From Diphasiastrum complanatum (taxonomy: Eukaryota; Streptophyta; Lycopodiopsida; Lycopodiales; Lycopodiaceae), in the NCBI GenBank assembly GCA_029204225.1, contig MU832233.1, forward strand, positions 17,431 to 81,430: a stretch of DNA of 64,000 nucleotides. Reading direction: 5' to 3'. Made by a program: the position numbers and the translations under genes. Below the pieces are notes generated by a model that saw only the letters and a program-made list of their open reading frames with translations, was not told the origin of the DNA and made no database searches. Shown piece after piece: positions 47,906 to 61,207 of the stretch; the stretch's first letter is position 1; every line of letters starts with the position of its first letter.

Positions 47906-48930
47906 ATGGCTTCAATCAGCAACATCCAATCTAAGATATGCACAGTACTTGAAGCAGACGGGTCGAATTTCTTGGCCTGGAAAGTAAAGACTTCACTCAT
48001 GCTAAGAGGAAAAGCGCTATGGCCCTGGGTGGACGGCACGGAAGAAATGCCAAGCAGCAGTGGCAAAGAACTTCAAGAGTGGAAGGAGAAGAACGACAGA
48101 GCAGTAGCTGTCATCTCCTCTTCCATCGAAGACAGCATAACTCTTGACCTCGCATCAATCTCTAAGGCTAGAGAGATGTGGGATGCACTCATCAGCAGAT
48201 TTCAGACCAAGTCACGCAATCAAATCATGCATCTAGAAGATCAGCTTACCTATCTAAGATGGGATGGCAAAGATCTCACCAGCTTCATCAGAAAGATGAA
48301 GCACCTGTTCCTGTCTCTACACAACGCTAGAACGGAGCACGCAGTCTCACAAGAGAAGCAACTCAACTACCAACTACATTCCCTACCAAGATCATTCCAG
48401 ACTATCCGGACCCTACTGGCTAAAGATCATGCTATGACCTTCGACAAGGCCATAGTCGATATCAAGGAAGAAGTCGAAGCTCGGGAGCACTATGACAACA
48501 AGAACGAGTCTGATCAAGCTCTCTACAGCAACAAAGATCAATTGAAGAAGAAGGCTCTTCCTAAGAGGGAGTCAACAAGAAGGCATGATTGAAATCAACA
48601 GATAGAGGGAGATCAGGAAGACAGATGGAAAGGCAGGAGCAAGAACAATAAGCAAGGTAGTGACAAGAAGACATGCGTCAGATGCAAGGGTGAAGGCCAC
48701 ATGGGGGATAAATGCTGGCTGAATCCCAAGATCGAGTGTGTACATTGCTATCAGAATCCACGGAACACAAGGACAGAAGACAAAAAGAAAAGCTCTAACA
48801 ACACGTCGTCATATGTAGAGGAACCAGAATCCTCGAAGATGGCTGAAGAACGAACTAACAAAAACTCAACTGCCTATCTATGCACAGATGTATGTGCAAC
48901 ATCTCAACGTTCAAGAAGTTGTTCTTGATT
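47906..48930 (+). pseudogene. Copia gag
   Basis: It opens with an ATG and a copia capsid domain: LEADGSNFLAWKVK, AREMWDALISRF, LEDQLTYLRW, LNYQLHSLPRSFQTIRTLL. A TGA near 48590 breaks the frame before the nucleocapsid. One zinc knuckle, CVRCKGEGHMGDKC (about 48675-48716), is followed by WLNPKIECVHC. The second knuckle present in the 8.2-8.7 kb relative is lost: the text jumps from CVHC to QNPRN, a short in-frame deletion. The end YVEEPESSKMAEERTN leads to the protease in another frame. The knuckles would bind the element RNA. Confidence 0.88.
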
Positions 48931-49275
48931 CGGGAGCTACGTCACATTTTGTGACAACCAGACAGATGATAGCTGACTTTCGGCAGACTGATTCCTCCAG
49001 GTATATAATCCTAGGAGATGGATCCAGACATGAGTGAGCGGGACTGGTGCACTATGGCTAAACACCAATGGCAGAGACAGAAGATTAGACGATGTCCTGT
49101 ACGTGCCCACATTGCAGAAAGATCTACTATCAGTCGCAAGATAGCAGATGCAGGCATGCGTGTGACATTCACCAATGAAGCATGCAACGTACAATGATGC
49201 CAACACCAGTACTCTCATCACTCAAGGGAGACGTAAAGGCAACATGTATCATCTGAAGGTACGCCTACCGACAGA
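48905..49275 (+). pseudogene. Copia protease
   Basis: VVLDSGATSHFVTTRQMIAD (about 48920-48978), then ILGDGSRHE, a stop, and a further part with DVLYVPTLQKDLLSVARxADAG (frame slip near 49140) give the copia aspartic protease and its C-terminal part. It would process Gag-Pol. Confidence 0.82.
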
Positions 49276-49299
49276 GCAGACTCATCAAGTCCATGAGTC

Positions 49300-50250
49300 G
49301 ATGGATGTTCTATGGCATAGGAGGCTATGACACATGAACCTGATGGCGCTGTATGATGCAAGCCAACATGGTGCATTCACGAGAGTAAGCGTCAAACATG
49401 CAAGTCTGACATCCTGTGATGCATATTACAAAGGCAAGATGTCACGTACACCCTTCAACAGGGATTCCTTTAGAGCGACATAGCTCCTGGAATTGATACA
49501 CTCCGACATCTGTGGACCTTTTGACGTGCTCTCTATGGGAGGATCGAGATATTATATCACCTTTATTGATGATTTCATTAAGTTTGCCATCGTCTACATC
49601 CACAACAAGTTTGAAGCTCTTGATAAGTTTATAGAGTTTGTAAATTGGGCTGAGAAGTGGACAGAGAAGAAAGTCAAGTAGATCAGAACCGACAGAGGTG
49701 GAGAATATATCTCCAACCGCTTTGTTGACCTTTGTAGCAGTAGCAGGATCCTTCATAGGAAGACTGCAGCATATCCACCACAACACAATGGTGTGGCTGA
49801 GAGGAAGAACAGAACCCTCATGGAAGCTGCACGGTGCATGATGGCCTACTCAAAGGCATTAAGATCACTATGGGCTGAAGCAGGAGCTACAGCCGCCTAT
49901 CTGCAGAACAGGAAGGGCAAATCAGACATTCCTCACACTACTCCACATGGTGTGGTGGAGTAATAAGCCAAATTTGGCTCATGTCCGAATCTTCGGATGT
50001 GTGGCATATGCACACAAATCCTGACAAGATCCGCAAGAAGCTAGATGAAAAAGTGGAGCAAGGATCCATGGTAGGCTACGATGTACATTCTTCATATTAT
50101 AGAATTTACATGCTTGAGACCAATGAAGTAAAAACTGTTAGAGACGTCAAGTTTGACGAAGCAAGAACAATGGCTAACAAAGATCTAGTTGGCTATGAAA
50201 TTCTTGGCAAGCAGTACTATAATCTGCCGATATCAACAGAGGGAGTGGAC
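49300..50250 (+). pseudogene. Copia integrase
   Basis: The pre-integrase segment (MNLMALYDASQHGAF near 49333, CDAYYKGKMSRTPF) lacks one Cys of the usual CxxC because of a Tyr. The core follows: LIHSDICGPFDVLSMGG, YITFIDDF, IRTDRGGEY (after a TAG at 49680), PPQHNGVAERKNRTLMEAAR with the catalytic Glu, and WAEAGATAAYLQNR. Two stops and frame slips lie near 49965. VRDVKFDEA (50140) marks the end before the linker. Confidence 0.87.
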
Positions 50251-50399
50251 CTTGAGCATCCAGATGAAGATGCTCGAATTCCAAACGGATTGAACGATAG
50301 TTTAGACGACGAGCAGCCCGACATGCAGCCTGTACCACACCTGCTACACACAACAGTTCTATAGTCGACAAAGGCAAGACACTCGATAAAGGCAAAGCC

Positions 50400-50738
50400 A
50401 TTGAAGTGCCTGCACAATCTCCAAGGAGATCCATGAGAGAAAGAAGAGCACCAGTCAGATTTGTGTCTGACAACTCAGCTTCTATGACAGAAGAGTTTTG
50501 TGGATTCGGTGGTGAACCACAAACTTATGAGGAAGCTATCTACAGTCCTGACAAAGACAAATGGATAAATGCAATGGAGGACTTGGGCTTCCAGCCTTTG
50601 ATAGCTGACTATAACGGCTATGTAAAGGTAATAGATGGGGAGATCAGCATCATCGGTGTCTATGTAGATGACACACTAATTCTGTCAAAGAGCAAGAAGT
50701 TGATTGCACAGATGAAGCAAGATATTTCAAAGCAATGA
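50400..50738 (+). pseudogene. Copia reverse transcriptase, core deleted
   Basis: The frame starts with the linker RRSMRERRAPVRF and the first RT block EAIYSPDKDKWINAMED. It then jumps directly to SIIGVYVDDTLILSKSKKLI, the active-site region. The middle of the RT fingers and palm, including the MDVKTAFL and GLKQ.PR.W blocks, is missing as an in-frame deletion of several hundred bases. The frame ends at a TGA at 50736-50738. Confidence 0.87.
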
Positions 50739-50779
50739 CTCCTGGCACAGTTCTGACAAGTGAAGACTCCCAAAGAAGA

Positions 50780-51479
50780 CGCAGAGCGAGAAGTTGCTAC
50801 AAAAGGCTTACAAAAGGCTTATCGGTTCGCTAATGTACTTGGCAGACAATACACGGCCAGACATTGCTTACGTAGTGTTCAGACTAAGCCAATTCAACAT
50901 TAATCCAGCTCCTACACACTGGAAAATTGCCAAGAGGATCTTGCAGTACCTGCAACAAACAAAAGACTATGGTTGTTGCTTTTCTCGTGATGCAGGATTT
51001 CAGGTGAAGTCCTATAGCGATGCAAGCTAGGCATCTATCAAAGATAAAGTGTTTCAGGAGGTTGTACAATCATAGCATATGCATCTATTATTTGGGTCAA
51101 CAAGAAGCAGACAATTACTGCCCAATCATCTTGTGAGGCATACGTTGCTGCAGCCAAGATGGCTAATGAGCTGATATGGCTCAGACAGTTCCTAGACGGA
51201 TTGGGAGAGAGCACCAACGAGTCGCTGATGCTGTATATGCACAACACTTCTGCTATACATCTGATGAAGGAACTTGTGTTTCATTCCAGACCCAAACACA
51301 TCGTTATCAAGTATCACTTGATAAGGGATCTAGTTGAAAGAGAGGAGCTGAAGACAGAGTTCATTTCAACAAAGCAGATGGTAGCTGACATCTTCACAAA
51401 GCCTTTGGACAAGGCAATATTTGAAAGGCAAAGGGCAAGTTTGGGAATAAAAAAAATACTTGCTTTGAGAGGGAGCTGA
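50780..51479 (+). pseudogene. Copia RT thumb/RNase H
   Basis: YKRLIGSLMYLADNTRPDIAY and HWKIAKRILQYLQQTKDYG are followed by a stop (51030) and slipped frames. The last part, 51159-51479, is open: ELIWLRQFLDGLG, RPKHIVIKYHLIRD, QMVADIFTKPLDKA, LGIKKILALRGS. A GAGAGGGAGC purine tract at 51467-51476 then leads into the 3' LTR. The KHI..H and VADIFTKPL blocks are well kept. Confidence 0.88.
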
Positions 51480-52410
51480 AGAAACCTTAAGTTTTTACAT
51501 TTCAAAACTTTAGTATTTTCTATCTATCCTTACATTTCTTTTCGGATTGATGCATTTTTACACTAAGTTTTGCACAGTTCGCCCTTTTTCGTATTTTTGA
51601 GAAAATGTGACACTAAGTCTAAAATGACTTAGAATATTTTTCTAGCCCATTGTCAGGTTTTTCGCATTACCCGAAAAATGCGACACTTAGTCTAAAAGAC
51701 AAAACATGTTCTTCCGGCCAACCTTCAGCCTTTTCGCACTTTTCGGGAAGGACCAAACAGCTCGTAACTTCATGCTCCTTTGCAAAATGAATCTCGGACA
51801 TGAATCCACAGAGGCGGTTGATGAAAACGACTGGCAACTAGAACCAGCTGTAATTAGCACAATCCTACTTTTGATTAGTCTAGATTAGATTAATCTTGTC
51901 TCCTAAGTCCTATATATAGGATCATCGTGAGAGACAATATATACACATGGGATGCAGACGAAAAAAAAAAAATATGCAAAGTAGTGGCGTGCCAAAGATA
52001 TAGAAAATTAGCAGTAACTAGTTTTACTCATGAGAGAGAACACCTCTCTTGTGCCGACGCGCTGATCTGGGAAACATACAACGCTCATAGATTGTTGTTG
52101 TATACTTGACTTTGATAATAAAGACATGTTGTAGCACTCTGCCTATTGTGTGCATAATCTGTGAATGAATTGTGATGCCTGCTAGCAGTAGATAAATCTT
52201 CTGCTGTTTCTCAGTCATTATATGCTAATTAAACATCATATGTTGTTTACAAAATTAGTACCGGATCTGCAGTAGCAGTATGTAGTTTGGAGGATAATTG
52301 ATTGTGGTATGAAGCAGTAGCTTGCCCAGATCGACTCCATCTGAGCTTCAACCAGAATCGTCATTCTACATCTTAACAGTGGCCTCAGAGCGTCATCCGA
52401 TTCCCCATCA
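51477..52410 (+). mobile_element. 3' LTR
   Basis: It begins TGAAGAAACC after the polypurine tract and ends GATTCCCCATCA. A CCTATATATAGG palindrome near 51909 may be the TATA element. It differs from the 5' LTR by many substitutions and small indels, so this element is older than the one at 34.7 kb. Confidence 0.85.
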
Positions 52411-54587
<2,177 letters not shown>

Positions 54588-54904
54588 CCCATGAGTCTCC
54601 AATTTACAATAGTTATAGTAACAAAAGAAGTGCCCCAAATATGCCTTTAACTCCATGGCACTATACATATATGAAAACACCAAAGATTGTGGTAGTGGTC
54701 CATAGAGTAGTAGTGGTATCTATTGATACATTGTCTTGATCCCTTGTCCCTCAAAATAGAAATGCTCTAACTTGGAGAACATATCTAGTATTATGGGCCA
54801 CAAACAATATACCTTTTCTAGAGAATAAACATTACATCAAAAGTCATTTCTTCTATCGAAGCCACACAATGAAAGTAATTTTGAACAATAAACTTCCAAC
54901 TATA

Positions 54905-55680
54905 GTTCAACATGCAAAATTTTCTCCAGGATCGAGAATATTGGGACATTGTCATAGGTGTTGAGATACCTCCAACTACAGATAGGGAGCTGCAAGAGTA
55001 TTTGAAGCAGAGGAGATAAGCTCATCATATTATTAACTTGTCTGTTAAAGATATGATTATTCCTCACAACAAAAATGTTGCTGGACGCAAGGAGGCTTGG
55101 GATATTCTAAAGAATTTATACAAGACTGTAAATTGATCCCGAATTTTGTTCTTAACAATAAGCTACATACATTAAAGATGGATACAGGCGAATCGAAAAC
55201 AGATTACTTGAGAGGACAACTTCTTGCAATTGGAGAAAGTGTTCCGGATTCAATTTTGGTATCTATAATGCGTAATAGTTTACCTTGGGCCTATTAAACC
55301 TTTGTTATGATATTGTCTTTACGGGAGACAAGGTCTTCTATCGATGAGTTGAATGCAATACTAATAGAGGAGAAAATGAGACAACAAAATCCTGTTAAGA
55401 TGGACGATTTCAAGGAGCAGACATTCTTACCAAAGAAGTAAGAGAAAATTTCCAAGAAAGGTGTCAAAAGGAAAAAGAACAAAGGAAAGAAGAAGCATCG
55501 GGATTAACAAGAAAATCAATTAAATCAACCGGAAGATGGAAAGAAAGCAATTTGAAAAGCAAATTGTTTTATTTGCAGAAAGCCAAAGCATTTCGCAACG
55601 GAGTGCTGGAAAAACAATTTCAAGAAGAAGTAGGATGGAAATTTTGCTAAAGAAAAAGCAAGATTTTATACAAAGATAAG
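54905..55680 (+). pseudogene. Copia gag relic
   Basis: Readable blocks are WDIVIGVEIPP, HHIINLSVKDMIIPH, NNKLHTLKM, LLAIGESVPDSIL and LRETRSSIDELNA. A Lys-rich linker and a degraded zinc knuckle CFICRKPKHFATEC (55567-55608, with Lys at the usual Gly) follow. Stops break every block. The capsid N-terminus is missing. Confidence 0.8.
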
Positions 55681-55699
55681 TGCTTTGGATCTTAACGAT

Positions 55700-56150
55700 T
55701 ATGAGTTGTTTTCAACATCAATATCTTCAAGTGACTTCTCAATGGAAGAGGAGTGTTGGTTATGTGCATCGAAACATATGACACCTAGGTGAGATTGGTT
55801 ATCTAATTTTTAAGAACTAGATGATGGATCAAATGTGAAGTTGGGAGGTAACTACACATACGATATAAAGGGAGTTGGAAAAGTACAAGTTCAACTACCT
55901 TCAGGAAAGATGGGAGACATGAAAGATGTGCTTTATGTACTAGGAATCAAGAAGAATGTCCTCTCAGTTTCAGCTATTGCGAAGCAACAAATGATTGTAC
56001 AATTTGATGAAAAACGATGTTTCTTCAAGAGGAAGCTTGAGGGCATTCTTGTAGGAAGGTTGTACAAATTTCAGGCTCAAGTGGTGGGTCATCATGCAAG
56101 TATAGCGGATATTGGTCCAGTGAGTAAGTTATGGCACAAAAGGTTTGTAC
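55700..56150 (+). pseudogene. Copia protease relic
   Basis: ASKHMTPR (55765-55790) marks the protease, but the catalytic DSG triplet is no longer readable. A clean frame from 55835 has GVGKVQVQLPSG, DVLYVLGIKKNVLSVSAI and the pre-integrase start LWHKRFVH at 56127-56152. Confidence 0.8.
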
Positions 56151-57045
56151 ATTGAATTTTAATAGTCTAAAAGTCTTGAGAAAATACATTATGGTTACTT
56201 GTTTACCTCAAGTTGTTTCTAATCACAAGTTTTGTGGGGTTGTGTCTTAGGGAAATATCATATGAAGAAATTTCCGTTTAGTACTTTTAGGCCAAGAAAT
56301 GTTCTAGAACTTATTCATATAGATTTGTGTGGTGCTATGAAAACTCAGTCTTATGGGGGAGCAGATTTTTATGGTGTTTGTTGATGATTATTCTAGGAAA
56401 ATGTGGGTATATCTTCTCAAGAATAAGGGTGAGGCATTCAAGTATTTCACATGGTTTGAAATATAGGTGGAGAAAGAAACATATAGACAGATTAAGATAC
56501 TTCATTCAGATAAAGGAGGAGAATATCTTTCTACAGAGTTTTAGGTATTTTGCAAGGATCATGGTCTAAAGAAACAATTTTCAAGTACGGAAATGCATCA
56601 ACAAAATGGAGTTGCGGAAAGGAGTAATTGGTCTATGGTGGAAATTGCAAGGAGCATGCTTAAAAGTAAGAAACTTTCGAATATGTTTTGGGGTAAAGCA
56701 GTTCAGACAACAATTTATCTTTTGAATCGAAGTCCTACAAAAGTTGTAGAAAGTCGGACTCCAGAGGAAGCTTCCATGGGTCAAAACTTGACGTAAGTCA
56801 TTTGAGAGTTGTTGGAAGTATTGCATATGAGCACATAACTAGGGATTCAAAGACCAAATTGGATTCAACGGCTACTAATTGTTTATTTCTTGGATGTGAT
56901 AGTCAAGAGAAGGGATACAAGTTGTATGAATTGGAAGGTAAGAAAATGATTATAAGTAGGGATGTAATCTTTGATGGCGATGGATCTCATAAAGATACAC
57001 AAATATCTTATGATAGCAAGCAAGATGGAAGAATTCCTACATAAG
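56151..57045 (+). pseudogene. Copia integrase relic
   Basis: The early core is heavily slipped (about 56290-56560). The later core is clear: HQQNGVAERSNWSMVEIARS (56593-56652) with the catalytic Glu, YLLNRSPTKVVESRTPEE, then VVGSIAYEHI, LFLGCDSQEKGYKLYELE and IISRDVIFDGD up to 57044. Confidence 0.82.
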
Positions 57046-57630
57046 GCAAGGTTGGTTGCAAAAGGGTATGCTCAACAAGAAGGGATTAACTATGAAAAAC
57101 TTTTGCACCAGTTTCTAAGTTAACTATTATGAGGACAATTTTGTAATTGGCAGCTCAGTTTGGATGAGATATTCAAATGGATGTTAAGAGTGCATCCTTG
57201 AATGGATTTCTAGAGGAAGAAGTTGACATGGAGCAACCAAAGGAATGCATGGATAGAAAGACAATGTTTGCAAGTTGGACAAGGTATTATAAGGACTTAA
57301 GCAAGCACCCAGGGCATGGTACACGAGGATTGACACATACTTTAGGAGTAGTTTGGAGTCTACACTTTATGTTTTGATCAGGGATGGTCATATTGTTTTT
57401 GTAGTCATATATGTGGGTGATCTCTTGTTATCACAGGTTCGGATCATGATTTGATTTAGGATATTAAGAAATATCCCTCATCAAAGTTTGATATAAAAGA
57501 TCTTGGCTCACTACAATATTTTCTTGGGATTGAGATACGGAGAGTAGCACATGGACTATTTATTTCTCAATCTAATTATACTCATGAACTTCTTGAAAAG
57601 TTCAATATGTTAGAGTGCAAGCATATTTCT
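57040..57630 (+). pseudogene. Copia reverse transcriptase relic
   Basis: ARLVAKGYAQQEGINYE, IQMDVKSASLNGFLEEEVDM and a slipped active-site block read as [10 protein letters not shown] (Gly for the first Asp of VDD) give the RT. FLGIEIRR-like text lies near 57525. The active-site change and slips make it inactive. Confidence 0.8.
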
Positions 57631-57639
57631 ACCATATGG

Positions 57640-58375
57640 TAGTGGGTCTAAGCTCACTAAAGCTAAGGATTATCCGAATGTAGATGGGAAGTTATATAGA
57701 AAGCTTGTTGGAAGCTTGATCTATCTAGTTATTATGAGACTAGATTGCATATGCCATTACTATGGTCACTTCATGGCTAATCCTAAGCAGATTCATTGTA
57801 AAGCTACTAAGTGAGAACTCAGATATATCAAGGGTACTTTGAGGTTTGGTATTTTCTATGGAAGACATGATGTTTTGCAACTGCAGGGATATGTGGATGC
57901 TAATTGGGGTGGAGATGCAGAAGATCAAAGATCTACTACAAGTTATGTCTTTAGTCTTGGTTCAAGTTCTATATCTTGGAGTTCAAAGAAACAACATACT
58001 ATTGCATTATCATCTACAGAGGCAAAGTACTGAGCTATAATGAGTGTAACAAGTGATATGGTTACGAAGGATTCTACATGATTGTCATATGGTACAACAT
58101 ACACCTATAGTACTTCAATGTGATAATAAAAGGTGTATTAAATAGGCGAAGAATCTAGTTTTTCACAGCAGGACAAAGCACATTGAAGTACAACAACACT
58201 TCATCAGAGAGAAGATTCAAAGTGATGAAGTGGAACTTATATATTGCCCTACAGAAGAGCAAGTTGCAAATATCTTTACCAAAGGACTTGGCAAAGAAAA
58301 GTTTGAGAAGTTTAGAGAACTTCTAGGAGTAAAAGATAAGAAAGTGAACATTAAGGGAGAAGTTCGAAATTAATG
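57640..58375 (+). pseudogene. Copia RNase H relic
   Basis: YRKLVGSLIYL, LQGYVDANWGGD, SSISWSSKKQHTIALSSTEAKY (to about 58031) and, past stops, RTKHIEVQQHFIREKI, EEQVANIFTKGLGKEKFEKF and LGVKDKK. GEVRN ends the frame before the 3' LTR. The domain order is complete although the frame is interrupted. Confidence 0.83.
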
Positions 58376-58393
58376 TTTTTTTTGCACCCCTAA

Positions 58394-58779
58394 TGTTGGT
58401 TTGGCCATGTGGTGCGAGATATTTTAGGGGCCATTTGTATTTTTAGTATATCAAAGTCAAAATCTTATTGGTCTTGCATGTAGCCTATAGGAGGGCACAC
58501 TAGCTCTACAATAGAACATAATTTTTCACTTAGAAATTTAATAAGGGTCATTACTTAAAATAGAGAGCAACTATAGTTATAAGCTTTTTGCTAAGGACTA
58601 GAAAAATTATATGAGGGGGGCTGGCACCCCACCAACATTCATTTCACTATAGAGAGCTATGCTCATTTTTCAATTAATCTAAGTTGTCTTTAATCTCTTA
58701 TGTTAATCTTGATTGGTGTGTGTGAGTGCTAATATGATCAGTTCACTCCTATCTTGAATTTGAGCATCAAATTCCAACA
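58394..58779 (+). mobile_element. 3' LTR of old copia element
   Basis: The 386-bp LTR has perfect 6-bp inverted ends TGTTGG (58394-58399) and CCAACA (58774-58779). No matching LTR was found on the left. Confidence 0.75.
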
Positions 58780-58803
58780 CCATCAACCATAGACTTCAGA
58801 GGC

Positions 58804-59560
58804 TCAAAACGATTTTTTAGAAGACTGACACCTAGTTTCAAGACTAAAAAGAAAAAAATCTAATAGAAAACGAGTCACATGAAAGACCCTATTGGGAACC
58901 CAATACCCTTGCATAGCGAGAAGGTATAAGCTCAAGGGCCTAAAAAAGTAAGTAGTTCGAAATGCCCCAAATGTAGCATATAATTTATGTTCCCAGTCCA
59001 ATCTGCTAGCCTCAACGGTTTTAGTCAGAATACTACAAAAAATCATATTAGAAGATTCAGCTTGTGCATTTCCCCTCAAATAGTAAGGTGTACTAAATCA
59101 ATGTATCAGAACAAATTCTTACAAAACATCTTCGATAGTCTCATTTACAAAAGGAATACTTCAATCACTCACCATTTCAATAGGACTTTACGACGTTTTC
59201 ATACAAGAACTTTGCCATAGATCATGCATCTGCAACCCGCACAGCTCTTGCCTCAACTCATTTCATCATATAACTAGTAGGCACAATTTTCTAATGTGTT
59301 TGAGTACCTCTTGCAGCTGGATGTATCGGTCGAACATAATTCACTCCCCACTTTGCAAACAATACTTGTGCTAAATAGGTCACCAACATCCTGATTGTAT
59401 AATTTTACGAACTGTGATATCAATTGCAAAATGACCTATCAATTCCATCATGTGATAATATAATAAGATCTGGTACTTCATGTGGCAAAATGCATCTTCG
59501 TAGAATGTCATCAGTTCCTTTGTGATACAATTGCCCAGCTATCAATTGATACGGTTGTAC
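58804..59560 (-). pseudogene. Gypsy integrase relic
   Basis: On the - strand, QLYHKGTDDILRRCILPHEV (near 59480-59540) and SHDG give the zinc-binding lead-in. GVNYVRPIHPAARGTQ (around 59310-59360) and VEARAVRVADA mark the early core with stops. GNAQAESSNMIFCSILTKTV, DWEHKLYATFGAFRTTYF and LLAMQGYWVPNRVF (58900-59075) give the later core with its Glu and the YRT block. Reading frames are interrupted. Confidence 0.8.
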
Positions 59561-60125
59561 CTTGAAAATCAACATGTGTTTTTGAACCTTTGTCAAAGAG
59601 TTGCTTGGTTGTCCATGCATCAGATATTCAACAATATCAGCTGCCCATTCAGGTATTGCTTCTACATAGAATAGCGTTGCATCTAGAAGTTCATCTACTT
59701 TGATATTCATAGGTGCTAATTGAACTCTTGATACATGATCTGCTATGTAATGATGTTTCCCTTTGCACTACCGCACAAAAATCAAACTCTAATAACAATA
59801 GTAATCATCTCGCAATGCGGCCCATATTACATGTTTTGTTCACAACATACGACAATGGCTGAGGATCCATATAGAATGCAAAGTGCGTTGCCATCAAATA
59901 ATGATGATATCTCTTAACGAAAAACACCATTGTTAAGTCTTCTCTTTTCGATGTGGAATAATTGACTTAAACATCATTCAATTGTTGGCTAGCGAACCTG
60001 ATTGAAAAATCTTTTTTCCATTCTCATGGCTTGTTAACACTGATCCAATAGCATATTTTGATGCATTTGTATGAACATGAAACTTGATTGTCCAATTTGG
60101 CGCTCACAATATTGGTGTGAATATC
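59561..60125 (-). pseudogene. Gypsy RNase H relic
   Basis: FHVHTNASKYAIGSVLTS (about 60030-60085, - strand) is the start of gypsy RNase H (usually F...TDAS..AIG..L.Q). HYIADHVSRVQLAPM (59705-59750) corresponds to the ADALSR end. Between them the text is full of stops. Confidence 0.75.
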
Positions 60126-60149
60126 AATGCAATTTTTGACTTTTTTTAA

Positions 60150-61110
60150 TGACTCCAAAGCTTCTATGGTCCATCTTGGAATAATGGTAAGCTATAGATA
60201 GGACATGCCAAATTTGCGAAGAATAGGATAAATATGCAACAATAATTCGCATGGCCCATGAAAATATAAACTTCACGTATTGTGCATGATGGAGGAACAT
60301 CCATAATCACTGTGATTTTGGAAAGATCGGTAGCAATGCCATGATGCGAAATTACCACGTGTTAGCCATATTTGACACTTCTCTAGATTCAAAAAAATTG
60401 AAAATGCGACACTGAGCGAACACTTTCCTGAGCTGGCTTAAGTGATCAGTGTCCATCCCATGGACACAAAGGTCATCCAAATAAATTTTCAAGAATTTAT
60501 GCAAAGTACTCCTTGAAATCAAATTGCATAACCCGCTCGCATGTACTTCGCGCATTGCATAATCCAAAAGGCATGACTTTATATGCATAGGTTCCTCATT
60601 TAGTGGCAAATGCAGTGTTGATCTTAGTTGCAACCTTGACTTGATTGTATCCACCAAAGCCATCCAGAAAATTGTATGCTTCTCAGTTCCAACCATGCAA
60701 TCTAATACACTTTCAGTGAAAGGTAAAGGAAAGTGAAAGGTAAATGAAAGTGATCCATTCTGGTTACTACATTCAAAGCCTTTAGATTACCACAAATTTT
60801 CATCTTGTCATTCTTCTTTGGTACAATCAAGATTGGTGACACCCATTCCTTATGCTCTATTTCATAAATGAAATCAGCATCCAATAATCTTTGTAACTCC
60901 TTCTTGATCAATTCCGTGTAATTTGGATTACCATAGAATTGGCTTACTTTATGAACTACATTTGGTACCAATGGAATTGTATGCTCTACAGCCGAAGTGG
61001 GGATACCCTTGAGTTTTTTGTAGGACCAAGCAAAACAATCATTGTATTTGACTACCAACTTCCTCAATTTTGATAATTGAGATGGAGATAGGTGTGAACC
61101 CACTTGAATT
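60150..61110 (-). pseudogene. Gypsy reverse transcriptase relic
   Basis: In - strand order: NDCFAWSYKKLKGIP, IKKELQRLLDADFIYEIEHK, EWVSPILIVPKKNDKMKICG and LNVVTRMDHFHLP (60760-61050). Then come FLKIYLDDLCVHGMDTDHLS with the YLDD active site (about 60430-60490), VISHHGIATDLSKI and IREVYIFMGHANYC (60164-60358). Stops and one duplicated GGTAAA-rich patch near 60718-60745 break the frame. RT copies the element RNA into DNA. Confidence 0.87.
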
Positions 61111-61207
61111 ATCTTTTCTTCTTCACATGGTTCAACAAGATTCATTGGTTGAGTACAAGTTGGTCCATCATAAACCTCCTGCATATAAAGGCACAACTTC
61201 TTTATGT

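Larger units (their letters stand above)
47013..52410 (+). mobile_element. Ty1/copia retrotransposon, second family
   Basis: Two related LTRs bracket gag, protease, integrase, a deleted RT and RNase H, in copia order. The 5' LTR lacks its first hundred or so bases (homology to the 3' LTR starts near 47013), so no target duplication can be paired; the bases after the 3' LTR are ACCAT. Many stops and gaps show that it is inactive. It is the same family as the - strand fragment at 7.2-8.7 kb. Confidence 0.9.
54905..58779 (+). mobile_element. Old Ty1/copia retrotransposon, 5'-truncated
   Basis: Gag, protease, integrase, RT and RNase H relics follow in copia order and end in one LTR. No 5' LTR or primer site was found: homology begins inside gag at about 54905. 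The coding text contains dozens of stops and slips. The gag (LHTLKM) and RT motifs are closer to the 34.7 kb element than to the 47 kb one. Confidence 0.85.
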
